The position numbers and the translations under genes are program-made. The notes under the pieces were generated by a model, which had not been told where the DNA came from, did no database searches, and saw only the letters and a list, made by a program, of their open reading frames with translations. Of a stretch of DNA of 50,539 bases, positions 1-8,819 are shown piece by piece; within the stretch, counting starts at the first letter, position 1; every line of letters begins with the position of its first letter. The DNA is from an uncultured bacterium (GTDB lineage: Bacteria > Bacillota > Bacilli > Lactobacillales > Lactobacillaceae). The stretch is taken from positions 1 through 50,539 of the forward strand of contig CAJMLF010000016.1 in NCBI GenBank assembly GCA_905214235.1. The letters are read 5' to 3'.

Positions 1-90
1 ACCGTCTTCCTCAGTACTGATAAGCTTTCAGGTGTATTTCCAATTATCGCCGGCCCACCAGCAATGAAAGTGATTGCAAAATATTTTTGA
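1..90 (+). other. Possible C-terminal end of an upstream gene
   Basis: Frame 1 is open from the window edge to a TGA at 88-90, giving 29 residues that end in PAMKVIAKYF. The codon choice looks coding-like. The stretch is short and the opposite strand is also open, so this could be chance. I do not recognise the product. If real, the gene ends exactly where the first LacI-type operator begins. Confidence 0.25.
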
Positions 91-160
91 TAAACGTTTG
101 ACAATAGTAATTTTACATTGTATATTATAGTCACAAATCAAATTGATAAACGTTTGTCAA
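87..160 (+). promoter_or_regulatory. Promoter with two LacI-type operators for the permease-gtfA operon
   Basis: A consensus -35 TTGACA (98-103) and a -10 TATATT (121-126) are 17 bp apart. Two near-palindromes centred on AAACGTTT lie at 87-104 (overlapping the -35) and 143-160 (just after the expected start of transcription). They have the form TTGATAAACGTTTGWCAA, typical of LacI/GalR-family operators. A repressor bound at both could block polymerase and loop the 56-bp interval. The LacI-family gene at 46.4-47.4 kb is a plausible repressor, by inference. Confidence 0.8.
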
Positions 161-190
161 AAGATTATCTTTTAGGAAGCAATACGAGGT

Positions 191-1408
191 ATGAATAACA
201 AAAGTTCGATTATTACAAAGCTCGCGTTCTTATCCGTTTCCTTCATGGTAACCAGTGCTTACGCCATTCAAGGCTCTCTTCCACAGTTGAAGGCCGCCTT
301 GAACGTCACCCAGACCCAGTCTGAGTACCTGGTCACCACCCCTTCCTTTGCCGTCATGATTTTCGTGGTCCTCTCACCACTGCTTCAGGAATGGTTCCAC
401 ATTTCTGATAAAAAGATCATCATGATGGGGGTAACGATTGTCGGTTTTGCGGGGATTGTCCCGATGTTTGTCGACAACTACACCACGATTCTAATTTCGC
501 GGTTAATCCTGGGGGCTGGTTACGGTCTATATAATTCGCAAGCAATCTCAATGATTTCGATTTGGTACGAAGGCACTGAGCGGGCCCAGATGCTTGGCTG
601 GCGGGCCGCTGCGGAACAGATTGGTCAGGCATGTACATTAACAATTGCCGGCTTATTCCTCAGTCTTGCCGGCTGGCACTTCTCATTTGCGGTTTACTTT
701 CTGGCCTTTTTGGTCCTACTCTTCTTCGCACTGCGGGTCCCTGACGATAGCCAATCACAGGATGAAGACATTGACGAGGATAACTTAGCCGTTGACTTAA
801 CAGAAAGTCAGCCGATTACTAAGATCAGCCCGCTGGTTTACCTGCTCGTTCTCTTCGCCTTCCTGCTCGTCACTGATTATGTGGGAATGGAGAACCGCTT
901 CCCCGGATTAGCTGTTATGATTAAGGGGAGCCACTATGCCGGCTCATCAATGTTCTTGTCACTGATGCTGATTGGGGCTACTTTGGGTGGAATCTCTTAC
1001 GGTGCTATCCAAAAGCGGCTAGGTTTCGGGACGGTCTACTTGGGACTCGGCCTGATGGCGCTTGCCAACTTCTTGTTTGGCTTTGCCGGTCGTAACTTTG
1101 TCATGATGGTCATCGGCTTATTGTTAATCGGCTTCCCACTTCAGCTGGTTTCACCGCTGATTTTCAACCTGCTGCCGGACTTGGCACCAGCTAACCGGCA
1201 ACCACTGGTTACTTCCCTTTGCCTGATTGGCTTCAACTTTGGCTCATTCTTCTCCCCATCGATTGCGGAATGGACCAACCACCTGCTGGGGAAGCCAACA
1301 AGTGGGATGGGGCTGGCGGCGCCATTCCCCATTTACGGGTTCGTCCTGATCCTGATTGCGGTCATTATTTTTGTTGCTACTCGTCACAATGCAAAACAAG
1401 CTCAATAA
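191..1408 (+). CDS. MFS permease, probably sugar uptake for sucrose phosphorylase
   Basis: A 405-residue major facilitator superfamily protein with about twelve hydrophobic segments and a charged, acidic central loop (around residues 185-215, rich in D and E) between its two six-helix halves. It starts at ATG after a weak AGGAAGC/ACGAGG stretch. It is the first gene of a two-gene operon with sucrose phosphorylase, 19 nt upstream of that start. This context suggests import of sucrose or a related glucoside by proton symport. The substrate is inferred from the neighbour, since MFS sequence alone does not fix it. Two LacI-type operators in front point to sugar-induced expression. Confidence 0.8.
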   Translation: MNNKSSIITKLAFLSVSFMVTSAYAIQGSLPQLKAALNVTQTQSEYLVTTPSFAVMIFVVLSPLLQEWFHISDKKIIMMGVTIVGFAGIVPMFVDNYTTILISRLILGAGYGLYNSQAISMISIWYEGTERAQMLGWRAAAEQIGQACTLTIAGLFLSLAGWHFSFAVYFLAFLVLLFFALRVPDDSQSQDEDIDEDNLAVDLTESQPITKISPLVYLLVLFAFLLVTDYVGMENRFPGLAVMIKGSHYAGSSMFLSLMLIGATLGGISYGAIQKRLGFGTVYLGLGLMALANFLFGFAGRNFVMMVIGLLLIGFPLQLVSPLIFNLLPDLAPANRQPLVTSLCLIGFNFGSFFSPSIAEWTNHLLGKPTSGMGLAAPFPIYGFVLILIAVIIFVATRHNAKQAQ

Positions 1409-1427
1409 TTTTTGGAGGTCTTTTATT

Positions 1428-2885
1428 ATGCCAATTCAAAACAAAGCAATGTTGATCACCTATTCTGATTCCATGGCCAAGAACATTAAGGAAACTCACG
1501 AAGTCCTTAAGGAATACATTGGTGACGCTATTGGTGGTGTCCACCTCTTACCATTCTTCCCATCAACCGGTGACCGTGGTTTTGCCCCTTACCGCTACGA
1601 TGTTGTTGACTCTGCCTTTGGTAACTGGGACGACGTCGAAGCACTGGGTGAAGACTACTACCTGATGTTTGACTTCATGATCAACCACATCTCCAAGAAG
1701 TCAGTGATGTACCAAGACTTTAAGAAGAACCATGACGCTTCCAAGTACAGCGACTTCTTCATCCGTTGGGAAAAGTTCTGGAAAGCTGCTGGTAAGGGTC
1801 GCCCTACGCAAAAAGATATCGACCTGATCTACAAGCGGAAGGATAAGGCCCCAGAACAAGAAATTGACTTTGATGACGGTAGCAAGGAACACCTTTGGAA
1901 CACGTTTGGTGAAGAACAAATCGACATCAACGTTAAGAGCAAGGTTGCCCAAGAATTCTTCAAGCAAACGTTAACTGACATGGTTAAGCACGGTGCCGAC
2001 TTGATTCGGTTGGACGCCTTTGCTTACGCCGTTAAGAAGGTTGACACCAACGACTTCTTTGTTGAACCAGAAATTTGGGACCTGTTAAATGAAGTTCGTG
2101 ATATCCTGGCACCTTACAAGGCCGAAATCCTTCCAGAAATTCACGAACACTACACCATTCCACAAAAGATTTCCAAGCACGGTTACTTCATTTATGACTT
2201 TGCCCTCCCAATGACCACCCTGTACACCCTGTACTCTGGCAAGACGGAACGGCTGGCTAACTGGCTGAAGATGTGCCCAATGAAGCAATTCACCACGCTG
2301 GACACCCACGATGGAATCGGGGTTGTGGATGCTAAGGACATCTTGACCGATGACGAAATCAAGTACGCTTCCAACGAATTGTACAAGGTTGGGGCCAACG
2401 TTAAGCGGAAGTACTCCAGCGCTGAATACCACAACCTGGACATTTACCAAATCAACTCCACCTACTACTCCGCCCTTGGTGACGATGACAAGGCTTACCT
2501 GTTAGCCCGGGCATTCCAAGTATTTGCCCCTGGTATCCCAATGATCTACTACGTTGGTTTGCTGGCTGGTTCAAACGATCTTGACCTGCTCGAAAAGACG
2601 AAGGAAGGGCGGAACATCAACCGTCACTACTACACCAAGGAAGAAGTTGCCAAGGAAGTTCAACGGCCAGTTGTTGCTAACCTGTTGAAGCTGTTATCAT
2701 GGCGGAACAAGTTTGCGGCCTTTGACCTTGACGGTTCCATCAAGGTGGAAACACCATCCGAAACGACCATTAAGATTACTCGTCAGGACAAGGATGGGGC
2801 TAACGTGGCCGTCTTGGATGCCGACGCTGCTAAGAAGACCTTCACCATCACTGCAAACGGCGAAACCGTTATGGAACAAAAGTAA
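1428..2885 (+). CDS. gtfA: Sucrose phosphorylase (GH13_18)
   Basis: A 485-residue glycoside hydrolase family 13 enzyme that splits sucrose with phosphate into alpha-glucose-1-phosphate and fructose in the cytoplasm. Family landmarks are visible: the nucleophile Asp near residue 196 in LIRLDAFAY, the acid/base Glu near 237 in LPEIHEHY, and the transition-state Asp near 295 in TLDTHDGIG. Length matches the family (about 480-500). The start chosen is ATG 1428, 8 nt after GGAGGT at 1414-1419. The longer open frame to 1356 runs back into the permease gene. It is the second gene of the LacI-operator operon and is followed by a strong terminator. Confidence 0.95.
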   Translation: MPIQNKAMLITYSDSMAKNIKETHEVLKEYIGDAIGGVHLLPFFPSTGDRGFAPYRYDVVDSAFGNWDDVEALGEDYYLMFDFMINHISKKSVMYQDFKKNHDASKYSDFFIRWEKFWKAAGKGRPTQKDIDLIYKRKDKAPEQEIDFDDGSKEHLWNTFGEEQIDINVKSKVAQEFFKQTLTDMVKHGADLIRLDAFAYAVKKVDTNDFFVEPEIWDLLNEVRDILAPYKAEILPEIHEHYTIPQKISKHGYFIYDFALPMTTLYTLYSGKTERLANWLKMCPMKQFTTLDTHDGIGVVDAKDILTDDEIKYASNELYKVGANVKRKYSSAEYHNLDIYQINSTYYSALGDDDKAYLLARAFQVFAPGIPMIYYVGLLAGSNDLDLLEKTKEGRNINRHYYTKEEVAKEVQRPVVANLLKLLSWRNKFAAFDLDGSIKVETPSETTIKITRQDKDGANVAVLDADAAKKTFTITANGETVMEQK

Positions 2886-2920
2886 TTTCTCTTCAGGATC
2901 TCTCTTAAAAATCTTCTACA

Positions 2921-2956
2921 AAAAAGGATTGGCGAAAACTTTCGCCAATCCTTTTT
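2921..2956. terminator. Bidirectional terminator between gtfA and the ABM gene
   Basis: A perfect 16-bp inverted repeat (2921-2936 with 2941-2956) with a 4-nt loop. It is flanked by A5 and T5 runs, so it can terminate the convergent transcripts of gtfA (+) and the ABM-domain gene (-). Confidence 0.9.
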
Positions 2957-3614
2957 AGTTATTGTTTTGATTAACCAGGACGTCACCAATTGTTTGCTTG
3001 ACATCCTTGTTTTCGACCCATTGCTTGGTGTTATCTTTGTATGCCTGGTAAGCAGGTTCAGCAACGTGTTGACGGTAATTTTCTTCTGACTGGAAGACCT
3101 CGTAGATTACCCATTCATTCGGTTTTCCCTCTTCGGTACCCACGTAGACAGCTAACATCCCCGGGTCGTTACTCAGTGCTCCTTGTAATTCAGCTGTCAC
3201 CGCCTTCTTATATTCGGCCTGGTGGTCCGCAGCCACCGTCATCCGGACGATGTTGACCCATAAGTCGTTCGGGGTGCTAATGTTTAGCGCCACGTTTTGG
3301 TGACCCATGAACTGGGGTACCAGGTCAATTTCATCGTGCTTAGTGACCACACCATCCATTTCCTGTGCAAACTGCTGGTACTGGTCAGAACTAACGTGTT
3401 CTTTGTACGCTTCCTGGTTGTCAAAGACCTCAAACAGGTAGTTGCTCGTGAGGTCGTCTGGCTGGTGCGAAGCATACATTCCAAAGGTACCATCTTCAAT
3501 TGCCACCGCTGTAATCAGGTTACCGCGGTTGGCATTTAAATATTGCTCATATGTGTCTGGAGCAATTTTAATCAGGTGCATCTTAAACACGACAGAATTA
3601 TCGGCATTCATCAT
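2955..3614 (-). CDS. Tandem antibiotic-biosynthesis-monooxygenase (ABM) domain protein
   Basis: A 219-residue soluble protein built of two similar halves (about residues 7-95 and 118-205). Each has the dimeric alpha/beta-barrel ABM pattern of small YgiN-like quinol monooxygenases: a first strand with an M-x-V/L-x-A/P element, then E-V-F/Y-x-S/D-x-E-x-Y-x-x-H. The halves read YLFEVFDNQEAYKEH and VIYEVFQSEENYRQH. Single-domain relatives dimerise, so this looks like a covalent dimer. Two adjacent ATGs are possible; the first follows AAGAGGATC. The substrate is unknown. It lies beside a Dyp peroxidase, which may hint at a redox or quinone-stress role, but that is inference. Confidence 0.75.
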   Translation of the reverse strand: MMNADNSVVFKMHLIKIAPDTYEQYLNANRGNLITAVAIEDGTFGMYASHQPDDLTSNYLFEVFDNQEAYKEHVSSDQYQQFAQEMDGVVTKHDEIDLVPQFMGHQNVALNISTPNDLWVNIVRMTVAADHQAEYKKAVTAELQGALSNDPGMLAVYVGTEEGKPNEWVIYEVFQSEENYRQHVAEPAYQAYKDNTKQWVENKDVKQTIGDVLVNQNNN

Positions 3615-3727
3615 AGTTATTTGATCCTCTTGTATTTAATAATGCTTATATCATAAGCCAAAACGCTATCCAAAGTAAACCGAAAACTTTTTGGCACTGC
3701 CAACAGCAGGCCATGGCACCCTTAAAA

Positions 3728-3736
3728 TGGTATAAT
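3728..3736 (+). promoter_or_regulatory. Extended -10 promoter of the Dyp peroxidase
   Basis: TGGTATAAT is a perfect extended -10 element, 41 nt upstream of the ATG at 3778. No convincing -35 box is visible at the usual spacing, as expected for extended -10 promoters. Confidence 0.6.
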
Positions 3737-3777
3737 GAAAGGTGGAATTGGAACTAATGTGAAGGGAGATTTTTCCA

Positions 3778-4725
3778 ATGACTATGAATCCAAGTAAAGC
3801 ACAAGATGTTTGGAAAGATGCAGGCGAACACGTTCAATTCACTGTTCTCGAGCTTAATCGACAGAATCAGGCCAAGGAACAAGCAGCAATCCAAGAATTT
3901 GTGGACCGCTACCAAGCAATTGTTCGTTCCCTCAGAATTCGTGATAACAAGGGTGATTTAAGAGCCTCACTCGGTTTCAGTAGTGCGGCATGGGACTACC
4001 TCTTCCCTGACGCACCAAAGCCGAAGGAACTGGAACCATACGAGACATTGGCAACTGAAAAGTATTCAATGCCAGCCACGAAGGGTGATATTTTCCTCCA
4101 CATTCGGGCTAATGATGAGGCCGTCGTCTACGAACTGATCAGTCAATGCCGCCTCTTCTTGAAGGACATCACCACCGTTGTTGACGAGACGAAGGGCTTC
4201 CGTTACTTCGAAGGCCGGGCCATCATTGGCTTCATTGACGGTACCGAGGCACCACAAGTTGAAGACGCCGCTGACTACGCCATTGTTGGCGATGAAGACC
4301 CATTCTTTGAAAACGGGTCCTACGCCTTCGCCCAAAAGTGGCGCCACCACATGGACATTTGGGACAAGTTGACCACCGAAGACCAAGAAAAGGCCGTGGG
4401 GCGGAAGAAGTTCTCCGATCTGGAACTGCCGGATGGTGAAAAGTTCAAGAACGCCCACAACGTTGCCTCCCAAGCCAAGATTAACGGGGTTGAACAAAAG
4501 ATTGTCCGGATGAACGTTCCTTACTCTGATCCCGCTTCTGGCATCACCGGGACCTACTTCATCGGCTACTCACGTTACTGGAAGGTTACGAAGACGATGC
4601 TCGAAAACATGCTGAAGAACGAGGACTACCTGCTTTCATTCTCCGACATCCTTACCGGCCAGCTCTTCTTCATCCCATCCCGGCCAATGCTTGACAAAAT
4701 TACCGATGGCGAATTAAACAAGTAG
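3778..4725 (+). CDS. Dyp-type heme peroxidase
   Basis: A 315-residue dye-decolorizing peroxidase, which uses heme and H2O2 to oxidise a broad range of substrates. The diagnostic GFIDGTE motif with the catalytic Asp is near residue 157. A C-terminal heme-proximal region contains a His (NAHNVASQ, near 224), and a downstream Arg/Ser-rich GYSRYW segment is present. Length fits cytoplasmic class-B-type members of Lactobacillales. There is no signal peptide or Tat motif. It starts at ATG after GAAGGGAG. No encapsulin gene is adjacent. It is monocistronic: the next promoter begins right after its stop codon. Confidence 0.92.
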   Translation: MTMNPSKAQDVWKDAGEHVQFTVLELNRQNQAKEQAAIQEFVDRYQAIVRSLRIRDNKGDLRASLGFSSAAWDYLFPDAPKPKELEPYETLATEKYSMPATKGDIFLHIRANDEAVVYELISQCRLFLKDITTVVDETKGFRYFEGRAIIGFIDGTEAPQVEDAADYAIVGDEDPFFENGSYAFAQKWRHHMDIWDKLTTEDQEKAVGRKKFSDLELPDGEKFKNAHNVASQAKINGVEQKIVRMNVPYSDPASGITGTYFIGYSRYWKVTKTMLENMLKNEDYLLSFSDILTGQLFFIPSRPMLDKITDGELNK

Positions 4726-4942
4726 TTGACAAGCGAAAGAAAAGTTATTATACTGACAGCATCATTTACACGGAGGGATCAACCATTGAAGTTTTAATTC
4801 TACACATTTTAAGATTGTTAGTTCGGCATACAGTGCGAATTATCTTTCCCGGGTAGAATTATAATTTCATTTAGTTGGTTCCATTAGTGACGGTAAAGTC
4901 CGTCAAAAATAAGGGCCTATCCTACGCGGGTAGGCCTTTTTT
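4726..4942 (+). promoter_or_regulatory. Attenuator leader of the ABC-F gene
   Basis: A consensus promoter (TTGACA 4726-4731, 17 bp, TATACT 4749-4754) drives a leader of about 180 nt. It holds a Shine-Dalgarno GGAGGG (4772-4777) with a short upstream ORF. An intrinsic terminator follows: GGCCTA 4914-4919 pairs with TAGGCC 4931-4936, then T6 at 4937-4942, before the ATG at 4971. The hexamer GGGTAG at 4851-4856 repeats the terminator 3' arm (4928-4933) and can pair with CTATCC 4917-4922, so it is a candidate antiterminator. It covers the last codons of the upstream ORF. This is the layout expected of antibiotic-inducible attenuation, which is known for other ABC-F genes. Confidence 0.7.
4785..4856 (+). 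CDS. Candidate leader peptide upstream of the ABC-F gene
   Basis: Seven nt after GGAGGG (4772-4777) an open frame starts at ATT 4785. It encodes 23 residues (IEVLILHILRLL, then VRHTVRIIFPG) ending at TAG 4854. An alternative TTG at 4786 in the next frame gives only a three-codon ORF (MKF). No ATG or GTG is available at the right distance, so either a rare ATT start or a minimal TTG ORF is used, if translation occurs. The strong Shine-Dalgarno with no other gene to serve supports some translated leader. The exact peptide is uncertain. Confidence 0.4.
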   Translation: MEVLILHILRLLVRHTVRIIFPG

Positions 4943-4970
4943 GCACTCCAGAAAGGAACGTGATTATCTA

Positions 4971-6458
4971 ATGGAACCGATTATTATTAAAAAACTTACC
5001 TTTGCATACCCCGGCCAATCCCCCCTCTTTGCCAACTGTCACTTAAACATTAATAGTGACTGGAAGATGGGCTTACTGGGGCGCAATGGACGGGGTAAAA
5101 CGACCCTGATGAAGATTCTCTTACACCAGCTGGACTATACGGGAACGGTGACCAGTAACCTTAATTTTGCCTACTTCCCACTGATTACCGACGAAAGTGA
5201 CGACCTAACGATTAATACCCTGCTAGGGGCACCCGGCCTCGCCAACTTGGCCCAGTGGCAAATCGAACGTGAGCTAAACACCATGGGGGTCGACCCGGCA
5301 ATCCTCTGGCAACCATACAACACCCTCAGTGGGGGCGAACAAACGAAGGTCCAACTTGCGGCCCTCTTTGCCTTACCGGGGGCCTTTCTCCTGCTTGATG
5401 AGCCCACTAACCACCTGGACCAGGTCGGGCGCAAACAGGTGGCCGCCTACCTACAGACCAAGCAGCAGGGCTTCATCCTTACGAGCCACGACCAGGCCTT
5501 TCTCGACACCGTCATCGACCATACATTGGTAATCGAACGGCACCAGCTGGTCCTGGAACAAGGTAATTACGCCACCTACTTTGCCCAGAAGAAGCGGCGG
5601 GACCAGGAGGCCGCCGCCAAGAACCACCAACTTAAGGCCGAAATCAAGGAACTCAAGAAAAACCGGCAGCAACGGTCGCAGTGGGCCCAGCGGGCAGAAA
5701 ACGAAAAAAAGAACAATGCACACGCCGACAAGGGTTTCATTGGCGCCAAGGCCGCGAAGATGATGAAGAAAACTGTGACCACCACGAACCGGCTAACCTC
5801 CGCCATTGAGGACCGGCAAGGGTTAATGGCGGAGGTCGAAGAGATTGTCCCCCTCCCCCTTAACCTGGTCGGGACCCACCACGAAACCCTTCTTAGTCTT
5901 GACAAGGTTACCCTGAGCTGGGCCCCCACGCCGCTCTTCCAACCCGTCAGTTTTGCGGTCAAGGCCGGACAGCAGGTAGCACTGATTGGTCCTAACGGAA
6001 TTGGGAAGTCAAGCCTCATCAAGGCCCTCTTTGGGCAGTTTACGGGAAAGATCACGGGGGACATTTCCCTTGCTCACGGAATAAAGGTCAGCTGTGTTCG
6101 CCAGGACTATGCCACCAATCACGGTACCTTGCGGGAATTTGCCCGACAGAACCAACTAGAGTATGACCAGTTTCTTAATATCCTGCGTAAGCTAGGGATG
6201 GAAAGAGCCAGCTTCACCGTCCCGATCGAGCAAATGAGCATGGGCCAGCAAAAGAGGGTTGAGCTGGCCCGGTCGCTCGCTACCCCCGCCAACCTCTACA
6301 TCTGGGACGAGCCCCTGAATTACCTTGACACCTACAACCAGGACCAATTGATCAAACTCATTCATGAATACCGGCCGCCCCTCCTCTTTGTCGAACACGA
6401 CCAGCGTTTCATCAATGCTGTTGCCAGTGGGAAGGTTGAATTATTACCCGGGAAATAA
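4971..6458 (+). CDS. ABC-F ribosome-protection ATPase, Lsa-like
   Basis: A 495-residue protein with two ABC ATPase domains and no membrane segments. The first Walker A (GRNGRGKTT) begins near residue 37, with signature LSGGEQ near 119 and DEPTNHLD near 143. A charged Lys/Arg/Gln-rich linker helix spans about 205-290. The second Walker A (GPNGIGKSS) begins near residue 340, with a degenerate SMGQQ signature and DEPLNYLD. Length and architecture match the antibiotic-resistance ABC-F group containing Lsa. These proteins bind the ribosomal E site and dislodge lincosamide, pleuromutilin or streptogramin A drugs. The start chosen is ATG 4971 after GAAAGGAACG, because upstream codons lie inside the attenuator. 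Actual resistance is inferred. Confidence 0.88.
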   Translation: MEPIIIKKLTFAYPGQSPLFANCHLNINSDWKMGLLGRNGRGKTTLMKILLHQLDYTGTVTSNLNFAYFPLITDESDDLTINTLLGAPGLANLAQWQIERELNTMGVDPAILWQPYNTLSGGEQTKVQLAALFALPGAFLLLDEPTNHLDQVGRKQVAAYLQTKQQGFILTSHDQAFLDTVIDHTLVIERHQLVLEQGNYATYFAQKKRRDQEAAAKNHQLKAEIKELKKNRQQRSQWAQRAENEKKNNAHADKGFIGAKAAKMMKKTVTTTNRLTSAIEDRQGLMAEVEEIVPLPLNLVGTHHETLLSLDKVTLSWAPTPLFQPVSFAVKAGQQVALIGPNGIGKSSLIKALFGQFTGKITGDISLAHGIKVSCVRQDYATNHGTLREFARQNQLEYDQFLNILRKLGMERASFTVPIEQMSMGQQKRVELARSLATPANLYIWDEPLNYLDTYNQDQLIKLIHEYRPPLLFVEHDQRFINAVASGKVELLPGK

Positions 6459-6461
6459 AAC

Positions 6462-6507
6462 AGCACGCAAATGTTCATTGGTTTTGAACGTTTGCGTGCT
6501 ATTTTTA
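6462..6507. terminator. Terminator between the ABC-F gene and the convergent hydrolase
   Basis: Long hairpin: 6462-6477 pairs with 6485-6500 (one mismatch) around a 7-nt loop, followed by a T-rich tract. It overlaps the end of the hydrolase gene on the other strand and probably terminates the ABC-F transcript. Confidence 0.85.
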
Positions 6508-7221
6508 TTTAAGATTTAGCTCCTGAAACCATTCCAAAAAGAGCGGGAACCACTTGGCCATGTGCTGGTCCTGGCGATTGTAGTTAACAATTCCGGTGTA
6601 GTAGTTGGCAAGGGCAATCCCGTGCCCACCAGTGCTGAATTCGTGAAGTTCAAACGGGACATCATGCTCAGCCAACGCGTTTGCGTAGTGGGCAACGTGG
6701 TCCAGGTACGGGGTAAGGCCGTCTTTAATTGACCCCCAGATAAACGTCGGCGGCGTCTGAGCCGTTACCAATTTGGCAACGTCTTCTGTTTGAACACCCA
6801 TCCGCTGGTCAATTGTCGGCTGGATAACCGGGTAACCGAGGCCGACAAACTTAGCCCGCGTGGCCGGTTGGTTACTGTATGCGGCAGCCAGCTGGCCCCC
6901 TGCTGAGAAGCCCAGGACGCCGAGCCGCTGGGGGTCAAGGTCGAGCTCTGTAGCGTGACCTACCAGGTAGTCGAAGGCCTGAGCCAGAGCCCGTTTAGCC
7001 GCCTGGTAGTCCTTATGCTCGACTACCGGGTAACGGATGACAAAGGCCTGAAAAGCATGTGTAGCCATCGTTACCGCCACCCGTTCGGAATCGCGTTCCA
7101 TAATTTTGTTATAGCTCCCACCAGGGACGATTACGACCCCTGGCAAGGGTTTATCCGTGTTGCTATGGTAAATATCAACTGACGAAAAGGGTTCACTTAG
7201 TTTTACATTCCGAATATCCAT
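6505..7221 (-). CDS. Alpha/beta hydrolase, acetylesterase-like
   Basis: A 238-residue serine hydrolase of the BD-FAE/Aes-like esterase group. The oxyanion-hole segment PGGSY lies near residues 33-37, the nucleophile elbow GFSAGG has Ser106, and the likely acid Asp167 sits in IKDGLTP with His200 in TGGHG. It has no signal peptide, so it is cytoplasmic. The ATG overlaps the permease stop codon (TAATG), so it is probably translationally coupled to that gene. Likely substrates are small acyl esters, such as acetylated sugars. The link to the amino-acid permease is unexplained and may only be operonic. Confidence 0.85.
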   Translation of the reverse strand: MDIRNVKLSEPFSSVDIYHSNTDKPLPGVVIVPGGSYNKIMERDSERVAVTMATHAFQAFVIRYPVVEHKDYQAAKRALAQAFDYLVGHATELDLDPQRLGVLGFSAGGQLAAAYSNQPATRAKFVGLGYPVIQPTIDQRMGVQTEDVAKLVTAQTPPTFIWGSIKDGLTPYLDHVAHYANALAEHDVPFELHEFSTGGHGIALANYYTGIVNYNRQDQHMAKWFPLFLEWFQELNLK

Positions 7222-8678
7222 TAAATCACCTTGTTATGTTTGAGTTGACCACCGTGAAGGTTAACATCCTTTAACGGAATCAAGTGCGTATGGTAGCGCA
7301 GCCGGTAGTACAACCACAGGACAAGCAGGAGGGGAACACTGAGGTAGGTCAGGATGATCTGTTGCCACTGTCCCTCCAAAATCGCTGTCGGGTTTTGACC
7401 AATCACAACCACCGCACAAAGGATAACCGCTAAAATTGGCCCAAACGGGTAGAAAGATGCCCGGTAGCGCAGGTCGTTAATGTCGTACCCCTGTACCTGA
7501 TATGCCCGCCGGAAGCGGAGGTGGGCAACCGCCATCCCCATCCAGGTCAGGAAGCCGGCCAGACCACTGGAATCAATCAGGAATTCATAGATGCCCGGGC
7601 CAAAGATTCCCGTCAAGAAAGTCAAGGAGGCGACCAAAGTGGAAGCCATCAGACCGTAGATTGGGATTCCCCGTTTATCGGTCCGACCAAAAATCTTCCA
7701 CGCCTGCCCTTCATGGGCCATCGAATAGATCATCCGGGTGGAAGCATACATCCCGGAATTAGCGGCAGAAATGACCGCCGTTAGGATAACCGCGTTCATT
7801 GCACTTGCCGCAAACGCCAGTCCAGCCCGCCGGAAGACCAGCGTGAATGGACTGATGGTAATGTCCTTAACCGAGGAGCCCAGGAGGTTCTTACTGGTGT
7901 ACGGCAGGACACAGGCAATGACAAAAATTGCTAGGATGTAAAAGAGCAGGATCCGCCAAAAAGTCGAATGAATAGCCTTGGGGATACTCTTCGATGGTGT
8001 TGCCGATTCACCAGCAGTGATTCCCACTAGCTCAGTCCCCTGGAAGGAAAATCCCGCAACCAGGAAGACACTTAAAATTGTCGGGGCCCCACCAACAAAT
8101 GGCGCCTGCTTGTAGGTTAGGTTATGGAAGCCGATTGCCTGGCCCCCCATGATCCCAACGATTACGCATAGACCGACGATTAAGAAGAGGACCACGGTCA
8201 GGACCTTAATAATGGCCAGCCAGTATTCCGCCTCACCAAAGGCACTGACAGCCAGGGCGTTGACCGTGATGATGTAGATCAGCACGACCAGGCTAAATAT
8301 CCAGCTCGGCACGTGGGGGAACCAGAAGTTCATGACAATCCCGGCGGTCGTGCTATCCACCGCAACGGTCAATGCCCAGTTGAACCAGTAGATCCACCCC
8401 ATTGAAAAGCCCAATGCGGGGTCAACGAAACGGGTACAGTAGGTTGCAAAGGACCCGCTGACCGGCAAAAAGGTCGCCATTTCCCCGAGACTCGTCATCA
8501 AGAAGTAGACCATGATTCCCATGATCGTATACCCTACGATTGCGCCACCCGGCCCAGCGGTATGGATTGCTGAACCACTGGCAATAAACAGCCCGGTTCC
8601 AATCGAGCCCCCTAACGCAATCATCTCTAGGTGCCGGGTTTTCAGTAACCGGCGCACATGATTACTCTGTTCACTCAT
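7221..8678 (-). CDS. Amino-acid permease (APC superfamily, LysP-like)
   Basis: A 485-residue integral membrane protein with about twelve hydrophobic segments. The amino-acid transporter (AAT) family signature is in the first helix (MIALGGSIGTGLFIASGSAI, residues 19-38), with helix 3 containing GEMATFLPVSGSFATY. Positions such as FQGTELVGITAGE match the lysine-permease branch, so lysine or another cationic or bulky amino acid is the likely substrate. It starts at ATG 8678 after AAGGGAG. No lysine riboswitch is visible in the short upstream region. It is the first gene of a pair with the esterase. Confidence 0.85.
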   Translation of the reverse strand: MSEQSNHVRRLLKTRHLEMIALGGSIGTGLFIASGSAIHTAGPGGAIVGYTIMGIMVYFLMTSLGEMATFLPVSGSFATYCTRFVDPALGFSMGWIYWFNWALTVAVDSTTAGIVMNFWFPHVPSWIFSLVVLIYIITVNALAVSAFGEAEYWLAIIKVLTVVLFLIVGLCVIVGIMGGQAIGFHNLTYKQAPFVGGAPTILSVFLVAGFSFQGTELVGITAGESATPSKSIPKAIHSTFWRILLFYILAIFVIACVLPYTSKNLLGSSVKDITISPFTLVFRRAGLAFAASAMNAVILTAVISAANSGMYASTRMIYSMAHEGQAWKIFGRTDKRGIPIYGLMASTLVASLTFLTGIFGPGIYEFLIDSSGLAGFLTWMGMAVAHLRFRRAYQVQGYDINDLRYRASFYPFGPILAVILCAVVVIGQNPTAILEGQWQQIILTYLSVPLLLVLWLYYRLRYHTHLIPLKDVNLHGGQLKHNKVI

Positions 8679-8757
8679 TATGCCACTCCCTTAAAGTAAG
8701 CTAGAATCATTCTACACTTCTCAAGCCCCACTTTCAAAAGAGAAGCTACAAAAAGCA

Positions 8758-8801
8758 CAAAAAAGGACGCTAACATTCAGATTTCCCAAATACTAGCGTC
8801 C
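8758..8801 (-). terminator. Terminator of recQ
   Basis: GGACGCTA (8765-8772) pairs with TAGCGTCC (8794-8801). On the minus strand this is followed by T6, so it ends the recQ transcript before the permease promoter. Confidence 0.85.
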
Positions 8802-8819
8802 TCTTTATGTATTTTAATA

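Noticed and set aside
8679..8764. Lysine riboswitch upstream of the LysP-like permease
   Set aside because: The interval is too short and has no matching structure.
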